This document shows positions 37,246 to 46,630 of a stretch of DNA of 64,000 nt, one piece after another. The stretch is from positions 78,120 through 142,119 of the forward strand of contig JADYZW010000059.1 in assembly GCA_020852955.1 (NCBI GenBank). The letters run 5' to 3'. Position 1 is the first letter of the stretch. Each line of letters opens with the position of its first letter. Position numbers and translations under genes: made by a program. The stretch comes from Deltaproteobacteria bacterium (GTDB taxonomy: Bacteria; Desulfobacterota; Binatia; UTPRO1). A model generated the notes under the pieces. It was given only the letters and a program-made list of their open reading frames with translations, was not told the origin of the DNA and did not search any database.

Positions 37246-38037
37246 GTGAGCGAGTTCGGCATCGACATCGAGCGCGGCCCCGCGGGCGTGGCCTGGATGG
37301 TCCTGCGCAACCCGGCGCGGCTCAACGCGGTGCGCTTCGAGATGTGGGAGGCGATCCCCGGGCTCGTCGCGGAGCTCGCGGCCGACCGGAAGGTCCGCGT
37401 GGTGGTGCTGCGCGGGGCCGGCGACGACGCCTTCGCGGCCGGCGCGGACATCTCGGAGTTCGCCACCCACCGCAAGGATCCCGCCTCCGCCGCCGCGTAC
37501 GAACGGACGAACGGACAGGCCTTCGCGGCGCTGCTCGCGCTCGAGAAGCCGGTCGTGGCCATGCTCCAGGGCGTCTGCATCGGCGGAGGCCTCGCGATCG
37601 CGGCCTGCGCCGACCTCCGCATCGCCGCCGCCGACGTCCGTATGGCGTTGCCGCCGGCTCGGCTCGGCCTCGGCTACGCGTACACCGGCGTCGAGCGGCT
37701 GGTGAGCCTCGTCGGACCCTCCGCCGCGAGCGAGCTCTTCTTCACGGCGCGCACCTACGCCGCCGACGACGCGCTCCGCATCGGCCTCGTGAACCGGGTG
37801 GTGGCCAAAGCCGATCTCGCCGCCTTCACCCGGAGCTACGCCGAAGACATCGCCACAAACGCGCCGCTCACGATCCGCGCCGCGACGCGCGCGATCGCCG
37901 AGACCCAGCGCGATCCGGCCGCGCGCGACCTCGCAGCGGTGCGGCGGCTGATCGACGACTGCTTCGCGAGCGCCGACTACACCGAGGGCGTCCGCGCCTT
38001 CCTCGAGAAGCGGAAGCCGAGCTTTCGCGGCGAGTGA
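37246..38037 (+). CDS. enoyl-CoA hydratase/isomerase-family protein lacking both catalytic Glu
   Basis: 263 residues from GTG 37246 (AAAAGGAC upstream). Crotonase fold with the CoA-binding GADISEF and oxyanion-hole segment GVCIGGGLAIAACAD. In canonical hydratases the motif GGGCELA and the segment QPE-x-x-LG carry two catalytic Glu. Aligned by eye, the first is replaced by Ala (GGGLAIA) and the second by Pro (LPPARLG). The protein may therefore catalyse isomerisation, decarboxylation or another crotonase reaction, or be inactive. Confidence 0.88.
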   Translation: MSEFGIDIERGPAGVAWMVLRNPARLNAVRFEMWEAIPGLVAELAADRKVRVVVLRGAGDDAFAAGADISEFATHRKDPASAAAYERTNGQAFAALLALEKPVVAMLQGVCIGGGLAIAACADLRIAAADVRMALPPARLGLGYAYTGVERLVSLVGPSAASELFFTARTYAADDALRIGLVNRVVAKADLAAFTRSYAEDIATNAPLTIRAATRAIAETQRDPAARDLAAVRRLIDDCFASADYTEGVRAFLEKRKPSFRGE

Positions 38038-38084
38038 GGAACGCCGCGGCGCCGGGGCGCGCGCGCCGCGCGGGGCGGGACGGC

Positions 38085-38128
38085 GCGAGGCAGCGCGGCG
38101 GACGCCGCGAGGCGGCGCGGCGGACGCC
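38085..38128. repeat. 22-bp tandem repeat, two copies
   Basis: Copies at 38085-38106 and 38107-38128 differ by one base (GCGAGGC-A/G-GCGCGGCGGACGCC). They lie between convergent genes. A further partial GCGA follows. Confidence 0.7.
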
Positions 38129-38140
38129 GCGACACCCGGA

Positions 38141-38542
38141 TCAGGCGACGGGGTCGCCCTCGGCGATCGCCTGCGCGACCGCGACCTCGCGGGTGTGGCT
38201 GAGCGCCAGGTGGAAGCGCGCGACTCCGGCGGCGCCCGCGGCGGCCGCGCCCTTACCGTGCAGGCGGAGCGTCGGGCGCCCGTCCTCCGCGCGCACGACC
38301 TCGACGTCGAGCCAGCCGATGTGACGCCCCCAGCCGAGCCCGAGCGCCTTCATGACCGCCTCCTTGGCGGCGAAGCGGGCGGCGTAGCTCTGGAATCGGC
38401 CGGCGCCGCGCGCCTCGCAGTCGCGCTGCTCGCCCGCGGTGAACACGCGCGCCTTGAAGCGCGCGCCGGTCGTCGGCTCCTCGAGCGCCGCCCGCACGCG
38501 CGCCACCTCGGCGACGTCGACGCCCGTGCCGACGATCGCCAT
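38141..38542 (-). CDS. acpS: holo-[acyl-carrier-protein] synthase
   Basis: 133 residues from ATG 38542, overlapping the upstream stop (TGATG). It transfers phosphopantetheine from CoA to the Ser of acyl carrier protein. Motifs: GTGVDVAEVARV at the N-terminus (metal-binding Asp) and RFAAKEAVMKALG (Glu and Lys of the active site), then LSHTREVAVAQAI. Length is as expected for the trimeric AcpS. It is translationally coupled to the radical SAM gene. Confidence 0.95.
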   Translation of the reverse strand: MAIVGTGVDVAEVARVRAALEEPTTGARFKARVFTAGEQRDCEARGAGRFQSYAARFAAKEAVMKALGLGWGRHIGWLDVEVVRAEDGRPTLRLHGKGAAAAGAAGVARFHLALSHTREVAVAQAIAEGDPVA

Positions 38543-40269
38543 CAGCAGGCGCCGCAGACACGGCAGGTGGTCACGTCGCACGGCATCGTCTGGCGCTCGG
38601 CCCGCGCCCGCTCGCGCTCCACCCAGAGGAAGCGTTTGTGCAGGTGGTGGTCGAGGACGTCCCACGGCAGGATCTCGTCCGCCGCGTAGGCGCGATGCGA
38701 GAAGAGGCGCGGATCGACGCCGCCCTCCGGCGGCTCTCGCTCCCAGGCGCGGAGCACGCTCCACCAATCGCCGCCCGCCGCGTGGATCGCGAGCAGCAGG
38801 CGCGACACGCGACGATCGCCGCGCGACAGGACGGTCGCCCAGTACGCCTCGCGCGGCGACTCGACGTCGATGTCGACGCCGCGAAGCCGCCCGACCGCGC
38901 GCCGGAGCCCGCCGATCTTGACCTTCAGCGCGCGCAGGTCCTCCATCGGCTCCCACTGGAACGGCGTCCAGGGCTTCGGGCCGAACGGATTCACGGAGAG
39001 CTTGATCTGCTGCACCCGGCCCTCGCGCCGGAAGCGCTCGCCGATCTTGCGGCTGAGCTCGACGATGGCCTCGACGTCTTCGGGCGCCTCGGTGGGGAGG
39101 CCGATCATGAAATAGAGCTTCATGGCGCGCACCCCGGCGCCGACGAGCCAATCCGCCGCGCGCAGGATCTCGGGCTCGGTCAGGTTCTTGTTGATGACCC
39201 GCCGCAGACGCTCCGAGCCCGCCTCGGGCGCGACCGTGACGCTCTGGTTGGCGCTCCGCCCGAGCGCGCGTGCGAGACGCTGCGTGAGGACGTCGGCCTT
39301 GAGCGACGACGGCGACGCGCGTCCGCCGGCGGCGGCGACGCGCTCGCAGAGGCTCGCGACGCCCGGCACGCTCGCCATCTCCGCGCCGACGAGGCCGATC
39401 GTCGAGCGATGCGCGAGGCCCTCGTCGATCGCGGCCGCGAGCGCGCCGACACTCCGGTGGCGGATCGGGCGGTACATGTAGCCGGCGGCGCAGAAGCGGC
39501 AGCCCCACTCGCAGCCGCGGCTCGCCTCGACGAGGTACATGTCGCCGAAGACGGCCTCGGGAGCGAGCACCTTGCTCGCCGTCGTGAAACGGTCGAGGTC
39601 GGCGACGAGGCGACGCGTGACGACCCCCGAGCCGGGGCCGCGGTACGCGACCGAGGCAATCGTCCCGTCGGCCGCGTACGCCACCGTGTAGCGATCCGGC
39701 CGGTAGGCGCCGCCCACCTCGGCGATCGCGTCGAGCACGCCGTCCCGTCCCATCCCGGCGTCCCGCGCCGCGACGAACTGCGCGAGCAGCTCGGGGATCA
39801 TCTCCTCGCCCTCCCCGACGAAGAACGCATCGAAGAAGTCCGCGATCGGCTCGGGATTGAGGAACGTGGCCGGTCCGCCGCAGAGCAGCAGCGGCCCGCC
39901 CCCCCGCCGCTCCTCGCGGAGCGGCAGCACGCCGGCGCCCGCGAGGATGTCGACGACGTGCAGGTAGTCCGTCTCGAAGGAGATGGAAAAGGCGACGATC
40001 TCGAAGTCACGAAGGCGCTTCCCGCTCTCGAAGCTCACGACCTCGCTGCCGCGCTGGTCCGCGTCCGGCAGGAACGCGCGTTCGCAGCGCACCCGCGGAT
40101 GCCGGCTCAGGATCTCGAACACCGACTGGAACCCGAGGTTCGCCATGCCGACCGGGTAGGTATTGGGGTAGACGAGACAGACCGACACGTCGCCGCCGCC
40201 GCTCGGCGCGAACAGGAAGCGCTCCTGCGCTCGGCGCTCGCGGTTGCGATCGCGAAGGGAATCCGGCAT
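38542..40269 (-). CDS. B12-binding-fold radical SAM protein (TIGR03960-like)
   Basis: 575 residues. An N-terminal cobalamin-binding-type domain (VSVCLVYPNTYPVGMANLG, then CGGPATFLNPEPIADFFD) precedes a radical SAM core with the cluster motif CEWGCRFCAAG (CxxxCxxC) near 255. The third region contains SLKADVLTQRLARALG and VTVAPEAGSERLRRVINK. A C-terminal Cys cluster CDVTTCRVCGAC (C-x4-C-x2-C-x2-C) may hold a second Fe-S cluster. The family is often fused or adjacent to a DUF2344 protein; that partner is not here. Reaction unknown; tRNA or ribosomal-protein modification is possible. Confidence 0.87.
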   Translation of the reverse strand: MPDSLRDRNRERRAQERFLFAPSGGGDVSVCLVYPNTYPVGMANLGFQSVFEILSRHPRVRCERAFLPDADQRGSEVVSFESGKRLRDFEIVAFSISFETDYLHVVDILAGAGVLPLREERRGGGPLLLCGGPATFLNPEPIADFFDAFFVGEGEEMIPELLAQFVAARDAGMGRDGVLDAIAEVGGAYRPDRYTVAYAADGTIASVAYRGPGSGVVTRRLVADLDRFTTASKVLAPEAVFGDMYLVEASRGCEWGCRFCAAGYMYRPIRHRSVGALAAAIDEGLAHRSTIGLVGAEMASVPGVASLCERVAAAGGRASPSSLKADVLTQRLARALGRSANQSVTVAPEAGSERLRRVINKNLTEPEILRAADWLVGAGVRAMKLYFMIGLPTEAPEDVEAIVELSRKIGERFRREGRVQQIKLSVNPFGPKPWTPFQWEPMEDLRALKVKIGGLRRAVGRLRGVDIDVESPREAYWATVLSRGDRRVSRLLLAIHAAGGDWWSVLRAWEREPPEGGVDPRLFSHRAYAADEILPWDVLDHHLHKRFLWVERERARAERQTMPCDVTTCRVCGAC

Positions 40270-40337
40270 CGAGCCGGCGAGTATAGGCGGCGCCGGACCT
40301 GTTGACGAGCGCCGACCCCGCGCGCATGGAAGGATCC

Positions 40338-41036
40338 ATGCTTACGGTCCGCAAGGCGCACGATCGAGGCCACGTCGACTTCGGGTGGCTCGACACCCGG
40401 CACACGTTCTCGTTCGGGGAGTACCGGGACCCGCGGCACATGGGATTTCGCGCGTTGCGCGTCATCAACGAAGACGTCGTTCGCGGCGGACGCGGCTTCG
40501 ACACGCACCCGCACCGCGACATGGAGATCGTCACCTACGTCCTCGAAGGCGCGCTCGCGCACGAGGACAGCATGGGGAACGGGTCGCTCATCCGTCCCGA
40601 CGAGGTGCAGCGCATGAGCGCCGGCACCGGCGTCACGCACAGCGAGCGGAACGCGTCGGCGTCCGCGCCCGTGCACCTGCTGCAGATCTGGATCCTGCCG
40701 GCGGCGACCGGCGCCCCGCCGAGCTACGAGCAGCGCGCCTTTCCTCGCGCCGAGAAGCTCGGCCGCCTCCGCCTCGTCGGCGCAGCCGACGGCCGCGACG
40801 GCGCGGTGACCATCCACCAGGACGTCGCGCTCTACGCCTCGGTGCTCGAGCCCGGGGCCCGGGTCACGCACACGTTCGCGCCGGGACGGCACGCGTGGGT
40901 GCAGGTGGCACGCGGACGGGTCGCGGCGAACGGCGCGAGGCTCGCGGCGGGCGACGGCGCCGCGGTGAGCGACGAACGCGAGCTCGCGATCGTCGGCGAG
41001 GAGCCGAGCGAGCTCCTGCTGTTCGACCTGGCCTGA
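40338..41036 (+). CDS. pirin-family bicupin
   Basis: 232 residues from ATG 40338, the usual YhhW-type start MLTVRKAHDRGH; ATG 40326 is in-frame upstream. Metal ligands of the N-terminal cupin are visible: FDTHPHRDMEIVTYV (two His) and later THSERN (His, Glu). YhhW-type pirins oxidise quercetin or act as redox sensors. The C-terminal cupin (SVLEPGARVTHTF) lacks the full metal set. It stands alone between convergent neighbours. Confidence 0.9.
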   Translation: MLTVRKAHDRGHVDFGWLDTRHTFSFGEYRDPRHMGFRALRVINEDVVRGGRGFDTHPHRDMEIVTYVLEGALAHEDSMGNGSLIRPDEVQRMSAGTGVTHSERNASASAPVHLLQIWILPAATGAPPSYEQRAFPRAEKLGRLRLVGAADGRDGAVTIHQDVALYASVLEPGARVTHTFAPGRHAWVQVARGRVAANGARLAAGDGAAVSDERELAIVGEEPSELLLFDLA

Positions 41037-41076
41037 TCCGGGTCGCGCGCGTCCGCGGACGGGAGCCGCGAACGCC

Positions 41077-41958
41077 TCACACCGGCGGCGTGCCAGGATC
41101 GATGATGCGCGGCGCGACCGGCGCGCCGCCGAAGCCGGCCGACGCCGGCCCCGCCGGCTCCTTCTCGGTCTTCTCGCGGCGGGCGAGGATGCTGAGGCGC
41201 CGGTTCTCGTCGGCGAGCGGGTCGGCGGCGTTCAGGGGTTTCTCGGCGCCGTAGGCGCTGATGCGGAGGATCTGGCTCGGGCGGATGCCGGCCTGCTCCA
41301 GCACCGCACGCGCGTTGTTCGCGCGCTCGAAGGACAGGTCCCAGTTGCTGAGCCCCGCCCCGGCGGCGAACGGCCGCGCGTCGGTGTGGCCGCCGATCTC
41401 GATGTGGTTCGGCAGCGTCTTGAGGTGGCCGGCGAGCTCCTTCAGGAGCGCCACGAGCTCCGGCTTCAAGGCCGAGCTGCTGAGGTCGAAGAGGAGGCCC
41501 TTGCGGCCGCTCGCGCCGGAGTCGACGATCTGGATCTCGAGCCCCTCGGACGTCACCTCGACGCGGACGTGGTCCTTGATCGTGCCGAGCTCGGGGCCGC
41601 GTTCGAGCGCCTCCTGGATCTCCTTGGCCGAGCCGCGCAGCGCCTCGAGCTCCTCACCCACGCCCTGGACGATCGTGAGCGCCGCCTCGAGCGGCCGCTT
41701 CTCCTCCGTCCTCGCGTTCTCGAGCTTGTCGCCGAGCATCGAGCCGCCCGACTGCACGCCCGCGTTCCGGAAGTAGCGCGCCAGCTCCTGGCGGAGCTTC
41801 AGGTCGGCCTGGGTGAGGAGCCAGAGGACCAGGAAGAGCGCGAACATGCAGGTGATGAAGTCGGCGTACGCGACCTTCCAGGCGCCGCCGTGGTGACCGC
41901 CGTGCCCCTTCTTCTTCTTCCACTTGACGACGACCTGGGGCTGGGTCTTGGCCGACAT
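41077..41958 (-). CDS. motB: flagellar motor stator protein MotB
   Basis: 293 residues from ATG 41958, overlapping the motA stop (ATGA). One membrane span follows a basic N-terminus; it starts AYADFITCMFALFLVLWLL and contains the proton-conducting Asp (about 33). The C-terminal OmpA-like peptidoglycan-binding domain has GLLFDLSSSALK, IEIGGHTDARPF, NWDLSFERANNA and ENRRLSI. Long His/Lys-rich N-terminal tail. Stator component; no other flagellar gene is in the window, so a role in gliding or adventurous motility cannot be excluded. Confidence 0.93.
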   Translation of the reverse strand: MSAKTQPQVVVKWKKKKGHGGHHGGAWKVAYADFITCMFALFLVLWLLTQADLKLRQELARYFRNAGVQSGGSMLGDKLENARTEEKRPLEAALTIVQGVGEELEALRGSAKEIQEALERGPELGTIKDHVRVEVTSEGLEIQIVDSGASGRKGLLFDLSSSALKPELVALLKELAGHLKTLPNHIEIGGHTDARPFAAGAGLSNWDLSFERANNARAVLEQAGIRPSQILRISAYGAEKPLNAADPLADENRRLSILARREKTEKEPAGPASAGFGGAPVAPRIIDPGTPPV

Positions 41959-42818
41959 CAGGCGCTCTTCAGGCTCCGCACCGCCTCGTCGAGCTCGTCG
42001 CTCGACGGACGCGCGCTCGCGAAGATCGCCTTGCGCGCGAACTCGACGGCCACGATCGGCGAGGTTCCGCGCTGCGACGCGACCACGCCGTCCTTGATGC
42101 ACCGCAGGTACTTCGCCGCTGCCGCGCCCTGCACCTCGATGTTGGTCGCAATCGGGTTCAGGATGCCGTACGACAGGAGCACGCCGAGAAACGTTCCGAC
42201 GAGCGCCGCGGCGATGTGATGGCCGATCTCCTCCGGCCCCGCGTCGAGCGAGCCCATCGTCACGATGATGCCGAGCACGGCGGCGACGATGCCGAGGCCC
42301 GGGAGCGCGTCGCCCGTCTTCTGGATGAGGCCGACCGGGATCATGTGCTCCTCGTGGTGGGTGTCGAGCTCGGTGTCGAGGAGCGTGTCGAGCTCCTCCG
42401 CCGACGCCGTGCCGTTCACGATCTGCTTCAAGGCGTCGCGCAGGAACTCGACGGCGTGATGGTTCTTCAGGAAACTCGGGTACTTCGAGAAGATCGCGCT
42501 CTTGTCGAAATCCTGCACGTGCTCGTCGAGCGCCACGGCCCCGTTCTTCCGCATGAACTGGAAGACCTCGTACTGCATCTTCAGGAGGTCGAGGTAGTCC
42601 GACTTGCTGGGCGTGCTCGAGCCGAACGCCGCACCGATGCCCTTGCCGACGAGGCCGAGCGCCTTACCCGGCGCGGAGATCAACAGCGAGCCGACCGCCG
42701 CGCCGCCGATGATGATGAGCTCCCCTGGCTGGAAGAGGACGTGCATCGGCCCGTTGATGAAGGCGAACCCGCCGATGACGCAGCCGAGGACGACGACGAT
42801 GCCGATGATCGTGAACAT
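41958..42818 (-). CDS. motA: flagellar motor stator protein MotA
   Basis: 286 residues. Four membrane segments: at 3-22, 33-50, about 170-190 and 200-220. Typical motifs are FQPGELIIIGGAAVGSLL near the start, and ALPGLGIVAAVLGIIVTMGSLDAGPEEIGHHIAAALVGTFLGVLLSYG reported here only as a region (third and fourth spans). A cytoplasmic domain between spans 2 and 3 interacts with the rotor. It is translationally coupled to motB and conducts ions with it. Confidence 0.93.
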   Translation of the reverse strand: MFTIIGIVVVLGCVIGGFAFINGPMHVLFQPGELIIIGGAAVGSLLISAPGKALGLVGKGIGAAFGSSTPSKSDYLDLLKMQYEVFQFMRKNGAVALDEHVQDFDKSAIFSKYPSFLKNHHAVEFLRDALKQIVNGTASAEELDTLLDTELDTHHEEHMIPVGLIQKTGDALPGLGIVAAVLGIIVTMGSLDAGPEEIGHHIAAALVGTFLGVLLSYGILNPIATNIEVQGAAAAKYLRCIKDGVVASQRGTSPIVAVEFARKAIFASARPSSDELDEAVRSLKSA

Positions 42819-42918
42819 GCGATGTGCTGTGCGCCGCGCGCGGGACGCCCCGGCCGTGCGTACAGGTTCTCGGCCGGAGCGGGCCGCAACTTGAGCTGAA
42901 ACGCCGGGGTGGCCGCCG

Positions 42919-43434
42919 TCAGGCCTCGGCGAGCGCCTCGAGCAGCGCGGCGGCCGCCGCCTTCCGATCGCTCAACACGAGCTTCGCGACCTCCCCGGAT
43001 CCGAACGCGGCCTCGCCGAGCTCCGCGCTCGTGCACGCGACCCGGCACGCGACCACCCGGGGCCCGTGCGCGAGCACCAGGCGCTCCACCTGGCGATGGA
43101 ACCGCTCCGCTCCGTCGGCACTCACCATCAGGACGCGGGACACGCGCGGCCCCTGCCGCCGGCGGATCTCCGCCGGCAGCGCCTCGAGCCCGCGGCGCTC
43201 GGCGGCGAGCGTCGCCCCGGCCGTTTCGAGGCCCCGCACGAGCCGACCGGACGCGCCGAGCGTCCCGAGCGCCGAACGAAGCGCCGCGGTCATGGGTACG
43301 TGCGCGACCGCGAGGGCGCCGCCGGCCCGGAGCGGTCGGACGTCCGCTTGCAGCGCGGCGCGCACCGCTTCGGCCCGCGGACTCGCCTCGACGGCGCGCG
43401 GCAACCGCAGGTCACCGGCCGGCGGCGGTTCCAC
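42919..43434 (-). CDS. hypothetical protein
   Basis: 171 residues from GTG 43434, 12 bases after the zinc-ribbon gene. Composition is Ala/Arg/Leu-rich with predicted alternating helices and strands (RVSRVLMVSADGAERFHRQVERLV, then GPRVVACRVACTS). Possible Rossmann-like segment but no glycine motif. No family recognised. It lies 100 bases before motA, in the same direction. Confidence 0.55.
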   Translation of the reverse strand: MEPPPAGDLRLPRAVEASPRAEAVRAALQADVRPLRAGGALAVAHVPMTAALRSALGTLGASGRLVRGLETAGATLAAERRGLEALPAEIRRRQGPRVSRVLMVSADGAERFHRQVERLVLAHGPRVVACRVACTSAELGEAAFGSGEVAKLVLSDRKAAAAALLEALAEA

Positions 43435-43446
43435 GGTGTCGTGCGC

Positions 43447-43665
43447 TCAGCGAAACGGCGCGATCAGCTGCGTGCCGCAATTGATGCAATAGGCGGCGAA
43501 CGTCCGGCGCGCCTGGAGGTGCTTGGCGTCGTCGCAGCGCGAGGCCGCCCGCAGGCTCTGGTTCACGACGCCGCCGCACTGCGGGCAATGCGCGACGGGC
43601 GCGTTCGCCCGCCGGTGGTTCAGGTTCTCGCAGGACGGCGCCTGTCGTTTGCTCGGTCCGATCAC
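43447..43665 (-). CDS. small zinc-ribbon protein
   Basis: 72 residues from ATG 43665. Two CxxC pairs (CPQCGG near 27 and CINCGT near 60) form a zinc ribbon, with extra Cys at 12 and 44. Basic. Probably co-transcribed with the following hypothetical gene. Confidence 0.7.
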   Translation of the reverse strand: MIGPSKRQAPSCENLNHRRANAPVAHCPQCGGVVNQSLRAASRCDDAKHLQARRTFAAYCINCGTQLIAPFR

Positions 43666-43912
43666 GTACCCCTCCTCGAATGACGACGCCGCGCGCGCTC
43701 GGCGCGGGGGATCGCGGAGCCGACAGCCCGGGAAGGCACGCTCACGGCGATCGACGCACGCTAGCAGCTCCGCCCCCCGGTCTCAATGCGCGAAGCGCAC
43801 CGCGGGCTCCCGGTCGAGGTCGTCCCAGACGACGGGGACGGCCCCGCCGCCAGACGCCACGGGGCGCGCGAGCGATGCCCGCGCGCCCCGCGTCGCCGTC
43901 CGCCGCGTCCGG

Positions 43913-45181
43913 CTAGTCGGCCTGCTTGCGCAGGAAGGTCGGAATGTCGAAGCTCTCGTCGTCCTCGGGCACCGTGAGCGAGATCGGCTCGCCACGATCG
44001 CTCGCGCCGCTCGACCGCGTCCACATCGTGCCGTCGAGATCGTTGATCCCGCCGACACGGACCACCTTGCGAGCCATCGCGGCGGCCGACTGGGCCGCTT
44101 CACGGACCGGCTCGCGCGTGAAGGCGGCGCGGGGCGCCGGCGCCGACGGAGGGTGCTGGACGTGCGGCGCGGGCGAAAGAGCCACCGGCTGCGCAGCGGC
44201 GCTCGGCGGTCGCTTCACGTCCTCGCGCGGCTCGCCGAAACCGGTCGCGATGACCGTGATGCGGATCTGATCCGACATGGTCTCGTCGATGACGGCGCCG
44301 AAGATGATGTTGGCCTCGTCGTCGGCTTCTTCCTGGATCAGCGTCGCGGCCTCGTTGACCTCGTGGATGGAGAGGTCCGGACCGCCGGTGATGTTGATGA
44401 GGACGCCGCGCGCGCCCTGGATCGAGACGTCCTCGAGCAGCGGGCTCGAGATCGCCTTCTGCGCCGCCTCGACCGCGCGCTCCTCGCCGCTCGCCACGGC
44501 GGCGCCCATCAGCGCCATGCCCATCTCGGACATGATGGTGCGAACGTCGTTGAAATCGAGGTTGATGAGGCCGTGGACGGTGATGAGGTCGGAGATGCCG
44601 CGAACGGCCTGGAGCAGCACGTCGTCGGCCTTCTTGAAGGTCTCGAGGATCGACGTGTTGCGGCCCGCGACCGCCAGCAGCCGCTGGTTCGGGATCGCGA
44701 TCAGGGTGTCGACGTTGGCCTTGAGCTCGCGCATACCGTCTTCGGCCTGGCGTCCGCGCTTCTTGCCTTCGAAGTGGAAGGGCTTGGTCACGACGCCGAC
44801 CGTGAGCGCCCCGAGCTCGCGGGCGACACGCGCCACGACCGGCGCGCCGCCGGTGCCGGTGCCGCCGCCCATGCCGGCGGTGACGAATACCATGTCCGCG
44901 CCCGTCAACACCTCGCGGATGCGCTCGACGTCCTCGGTGGCGGCCTTGCGACCGACCTCGGGATTGCCGCCCGCGCCCAGGCCCTTGGTGAAGGCGGTGC
45001 CGAGCTGGAGCTTCACGGACGCGAGGTTGTTCTTGAGCGCCTGCGCGTCGGTGTTGGCGGTCATGAAGTCGACCCCCTGGAGCCCCGCCGCGATCATCGT
45101 GTTGACCGCGTTGCCGCCACCCCCGCCGACGCCGATCACTTTGATCCGAGCGCCCGGCTGGACGCCTTCTACGTCTTGCAT
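43913..45181 (-). CDS. ftsZ: cell division GTPase FtsZ
   Basis: 422 residues from ATG 45181 (GGAGG upstream). Tubulin-like GTPase forming the Z-ring. [15 protein letters not shown] near the N-terminus, the tubulin signature [13 protein letters not shown] near 105, the T7 catalytic loop [11 protein letters not shown] near 205. A variable linker from about 320 is followed by the conserved C-terminal peptide [11 protein letters not shown] that binds FtsA. Last gene of the dcw cluster; the 195-base gap to ftsA may contain an additional promoter. Confidence 0.98.
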   Translation of the reverse strand: MQDVEGVQPGARIKVIGVGGGGGNAVNTMIAAGLQGVDFMTANTDAQALKNNLASVKLQLGTAFTKGLGAGGNPEVGRKAATEDVERIREVLTGADMVFVTAGMGGGTGTGGAPVVARVARELGALTVGVVTKPFHFEGKKRGRQAEDGMRELKANVDTLIAIPNQRLLAVAGRNTSILETFKKADDVLLQAVRGISDLITVHGLINLDFNDVRTIMSEMGMALMGAAVASGEERAVEAAQKAISSPLLEDVSIQGARGVLINITGGPDLSIHEVNEAATLIQEEADDEANIIFGAVIDETMSDQIRITVIATGFGEPREDVKRPPSAAAQPVALSPAPHVQHPPSAPAPRAAFTREPVREAAQSAAAMARKVVRVGGINDLDGTMWTRSSGASDRGEPISLTVPEDDESFDIPTFLRKQAD

Positions 45182-45376
45182 CACCCCACCTCCTTCAACC
45201 TGGAGAGGACGGCCACCGATCGAATCGATCGAGCGTTCGCTCTTCGGAGCATTGGCGCCGTCTTTCCCACCATCCCCACGTCCATGCCGCCGCCTCATGC
45301 CTCACCCCCTGTACCGCAATTCAAAATCGCTGTCACGCAATTTCGCCCCGCGTGATCGCGACGAAGCGCCGCACGC

Positions 45377-46606
45377 TCAAAAAAAATCCCGCAGCCACTC
45401 CTCCATGCGATGCCGGACGCGCCCGAGCAGACCGTCGGCGCGCGCCGCGTGCAATCGCACCGGCTTCCCGCCGTTGCTTCCCGCGAGGAGGAGCCCGATC
45501 GACGTCGCGTGGATCGGGCTCGCGACGAGGTCCGCGAGCGCGGAGACGTGGTGCGGGACCCCGATCCGCACCGGCAGACGCAACACCTGCTCTGCGACGT
45601 CGGCGATGCGATCGAGGAGCACCGTGCCGCCGACCAGCACGATCCCCGAGGCCAAGACCTCTTCGTATCCGGAGCGGATGATCTCGCGGGCCACCAGCTG
45701 GAAGACCTCCTCGACCCGCGGCTCGATGATCTCGCAGAGGATGTGACGCGAGAGCACCCGCGGATCGCGATCGCCGACGCTCGGCACCTCGATCTCGACG
45801 TGGCGCTCGACCACCGCCGCGCGGGCGCAGCCGAAGCGCTGCTTGATCTTCTCGGCCTCGGCAGTCGGGGTGCGCAGCCCGGCGGCGATGTCGTTGGTGA
45901 GATGCTGGCCGCCGAGCGGCAGGCTCGCGGTGTGGCGGACGGCGCCGCCGTGGAAGATCACGACGTCGGTCGTCCCCGCACCGACGTCGACGAGCGCCAC
46001 ACCGAGGTCTTTCTCCTCGGCGGTGAGGATCGCGTCGGCCGAGGCGAGCGCGCCGAGCACCACGTCGTCGACCACGAGCCCCGCCTGCTTGCAGCACTTC
46101 ATCAGGTTCTGCGCGGCGGCGACCTGCGAGGTGACGATGTGGACCTTCGCCTCCAGGCGCACGCCGGCGATGCCGATCGGCTCACGCAGGCCGTCCTGGT
46201 CGTCGATGATGTACTCCTGCGGCAACACGTGCAGGACCTCGCGATCCGCCGGGAGCGCGACCGCACGCGCGGCGTCGAGGACGCGGCTCAGGTCGCCCGC
46301 CGACACCTCGCCGTTGCGGACCGCGACGACGCCGTGGCTCGCGAGGCCGCGGATGTGCGCCCCGCCGATCGACGCGGTCACGTGGCGGATCTCGCAGCCC
46401 GCCATCTGCTCGGCCTCGGCGACGGCCTTGCGGATCGCCTGCACCGTCGACTCGACGTGCACGATCACGCCCTTGCGGAGGCCGCGCGACGGCGCTTCGC
46501 CGAGACCGCACACCTCGATGCCGCGATCGCTCACCTCGCCGACGACGACGCACGTCTTCGCCGTGCCGAGATCGAGGGCCGCCACCATTCCGGTCCGCTT
46601 CCGCAT
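45377..46606 (-). CDS. ftsA: cell division protein FtsA
   Basis: 409 residues. Actin-like ATPase that tethers FtsZ to the membrane. ALDLGTAKTCVVVGE (phosphate 1), VALVDVGAGTTDVVIF (phosphate 2), and a GIVLVGGTVLL adenosine motif are intact. The C-terminal amphipathic helix GRVRHRMEEWLRDFF anchors it to membrane. It follows ftsQ by 24 bases. Confidence 0.97.
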   Translation of the reverse strand: MRKRTGMVAALDLGTAKTCVVVGEVSDRGIEVCGLGEAPSRGLRKGVIVHVESTVQAIRKAVAEAEQMAGCEIRHVTASIGGAHIRGLASHGVVAVRNGEVSAGDLSRVLDAARAVALPADREVLHVLPQEYIIDDQDGLREPIGIAGVRLEAKVHIVTSQVAAAQNLMKCCKQAGLVVDDVVLGALASADAILTAEEKDLGVALVDVGAGTTDVVIFHGGAVRHTASLPLGGQHLTNDIAAGLRTPTAEAEKIKQRFGCARAAVVERHVEIEVPSVGDRDPRVLSRHILCEIIEPRVEEVFQLVAREIIRSGYEEVLASGIVLVGGTVLLDRIADVAEQVLRLPVRIGVPHHVSALADLVASPIHATSIGLLLAGSNGGKPVRLHAARADGLLGRVRHRMEEWLRDFF

Positions 46607-46630
46607 CCCCCACCCCTCGCCTCTCGCGGC

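Noticed and set aside
37013..37249. 78-residue plus-strand frame in the spacer before the crotonase gene
   Set aside because: No ribosome site, no motif and it overlaps the chosen GTG start of the crotonase gene.
43666..43912. Short minus-strand frame ending FAH at about 43783 between zinc-ribbon gene and ftsZ
   Set aside because: The last 25 residues look coding-like, but there is no supported start and the upstream part is out-of-frame ftsZ.
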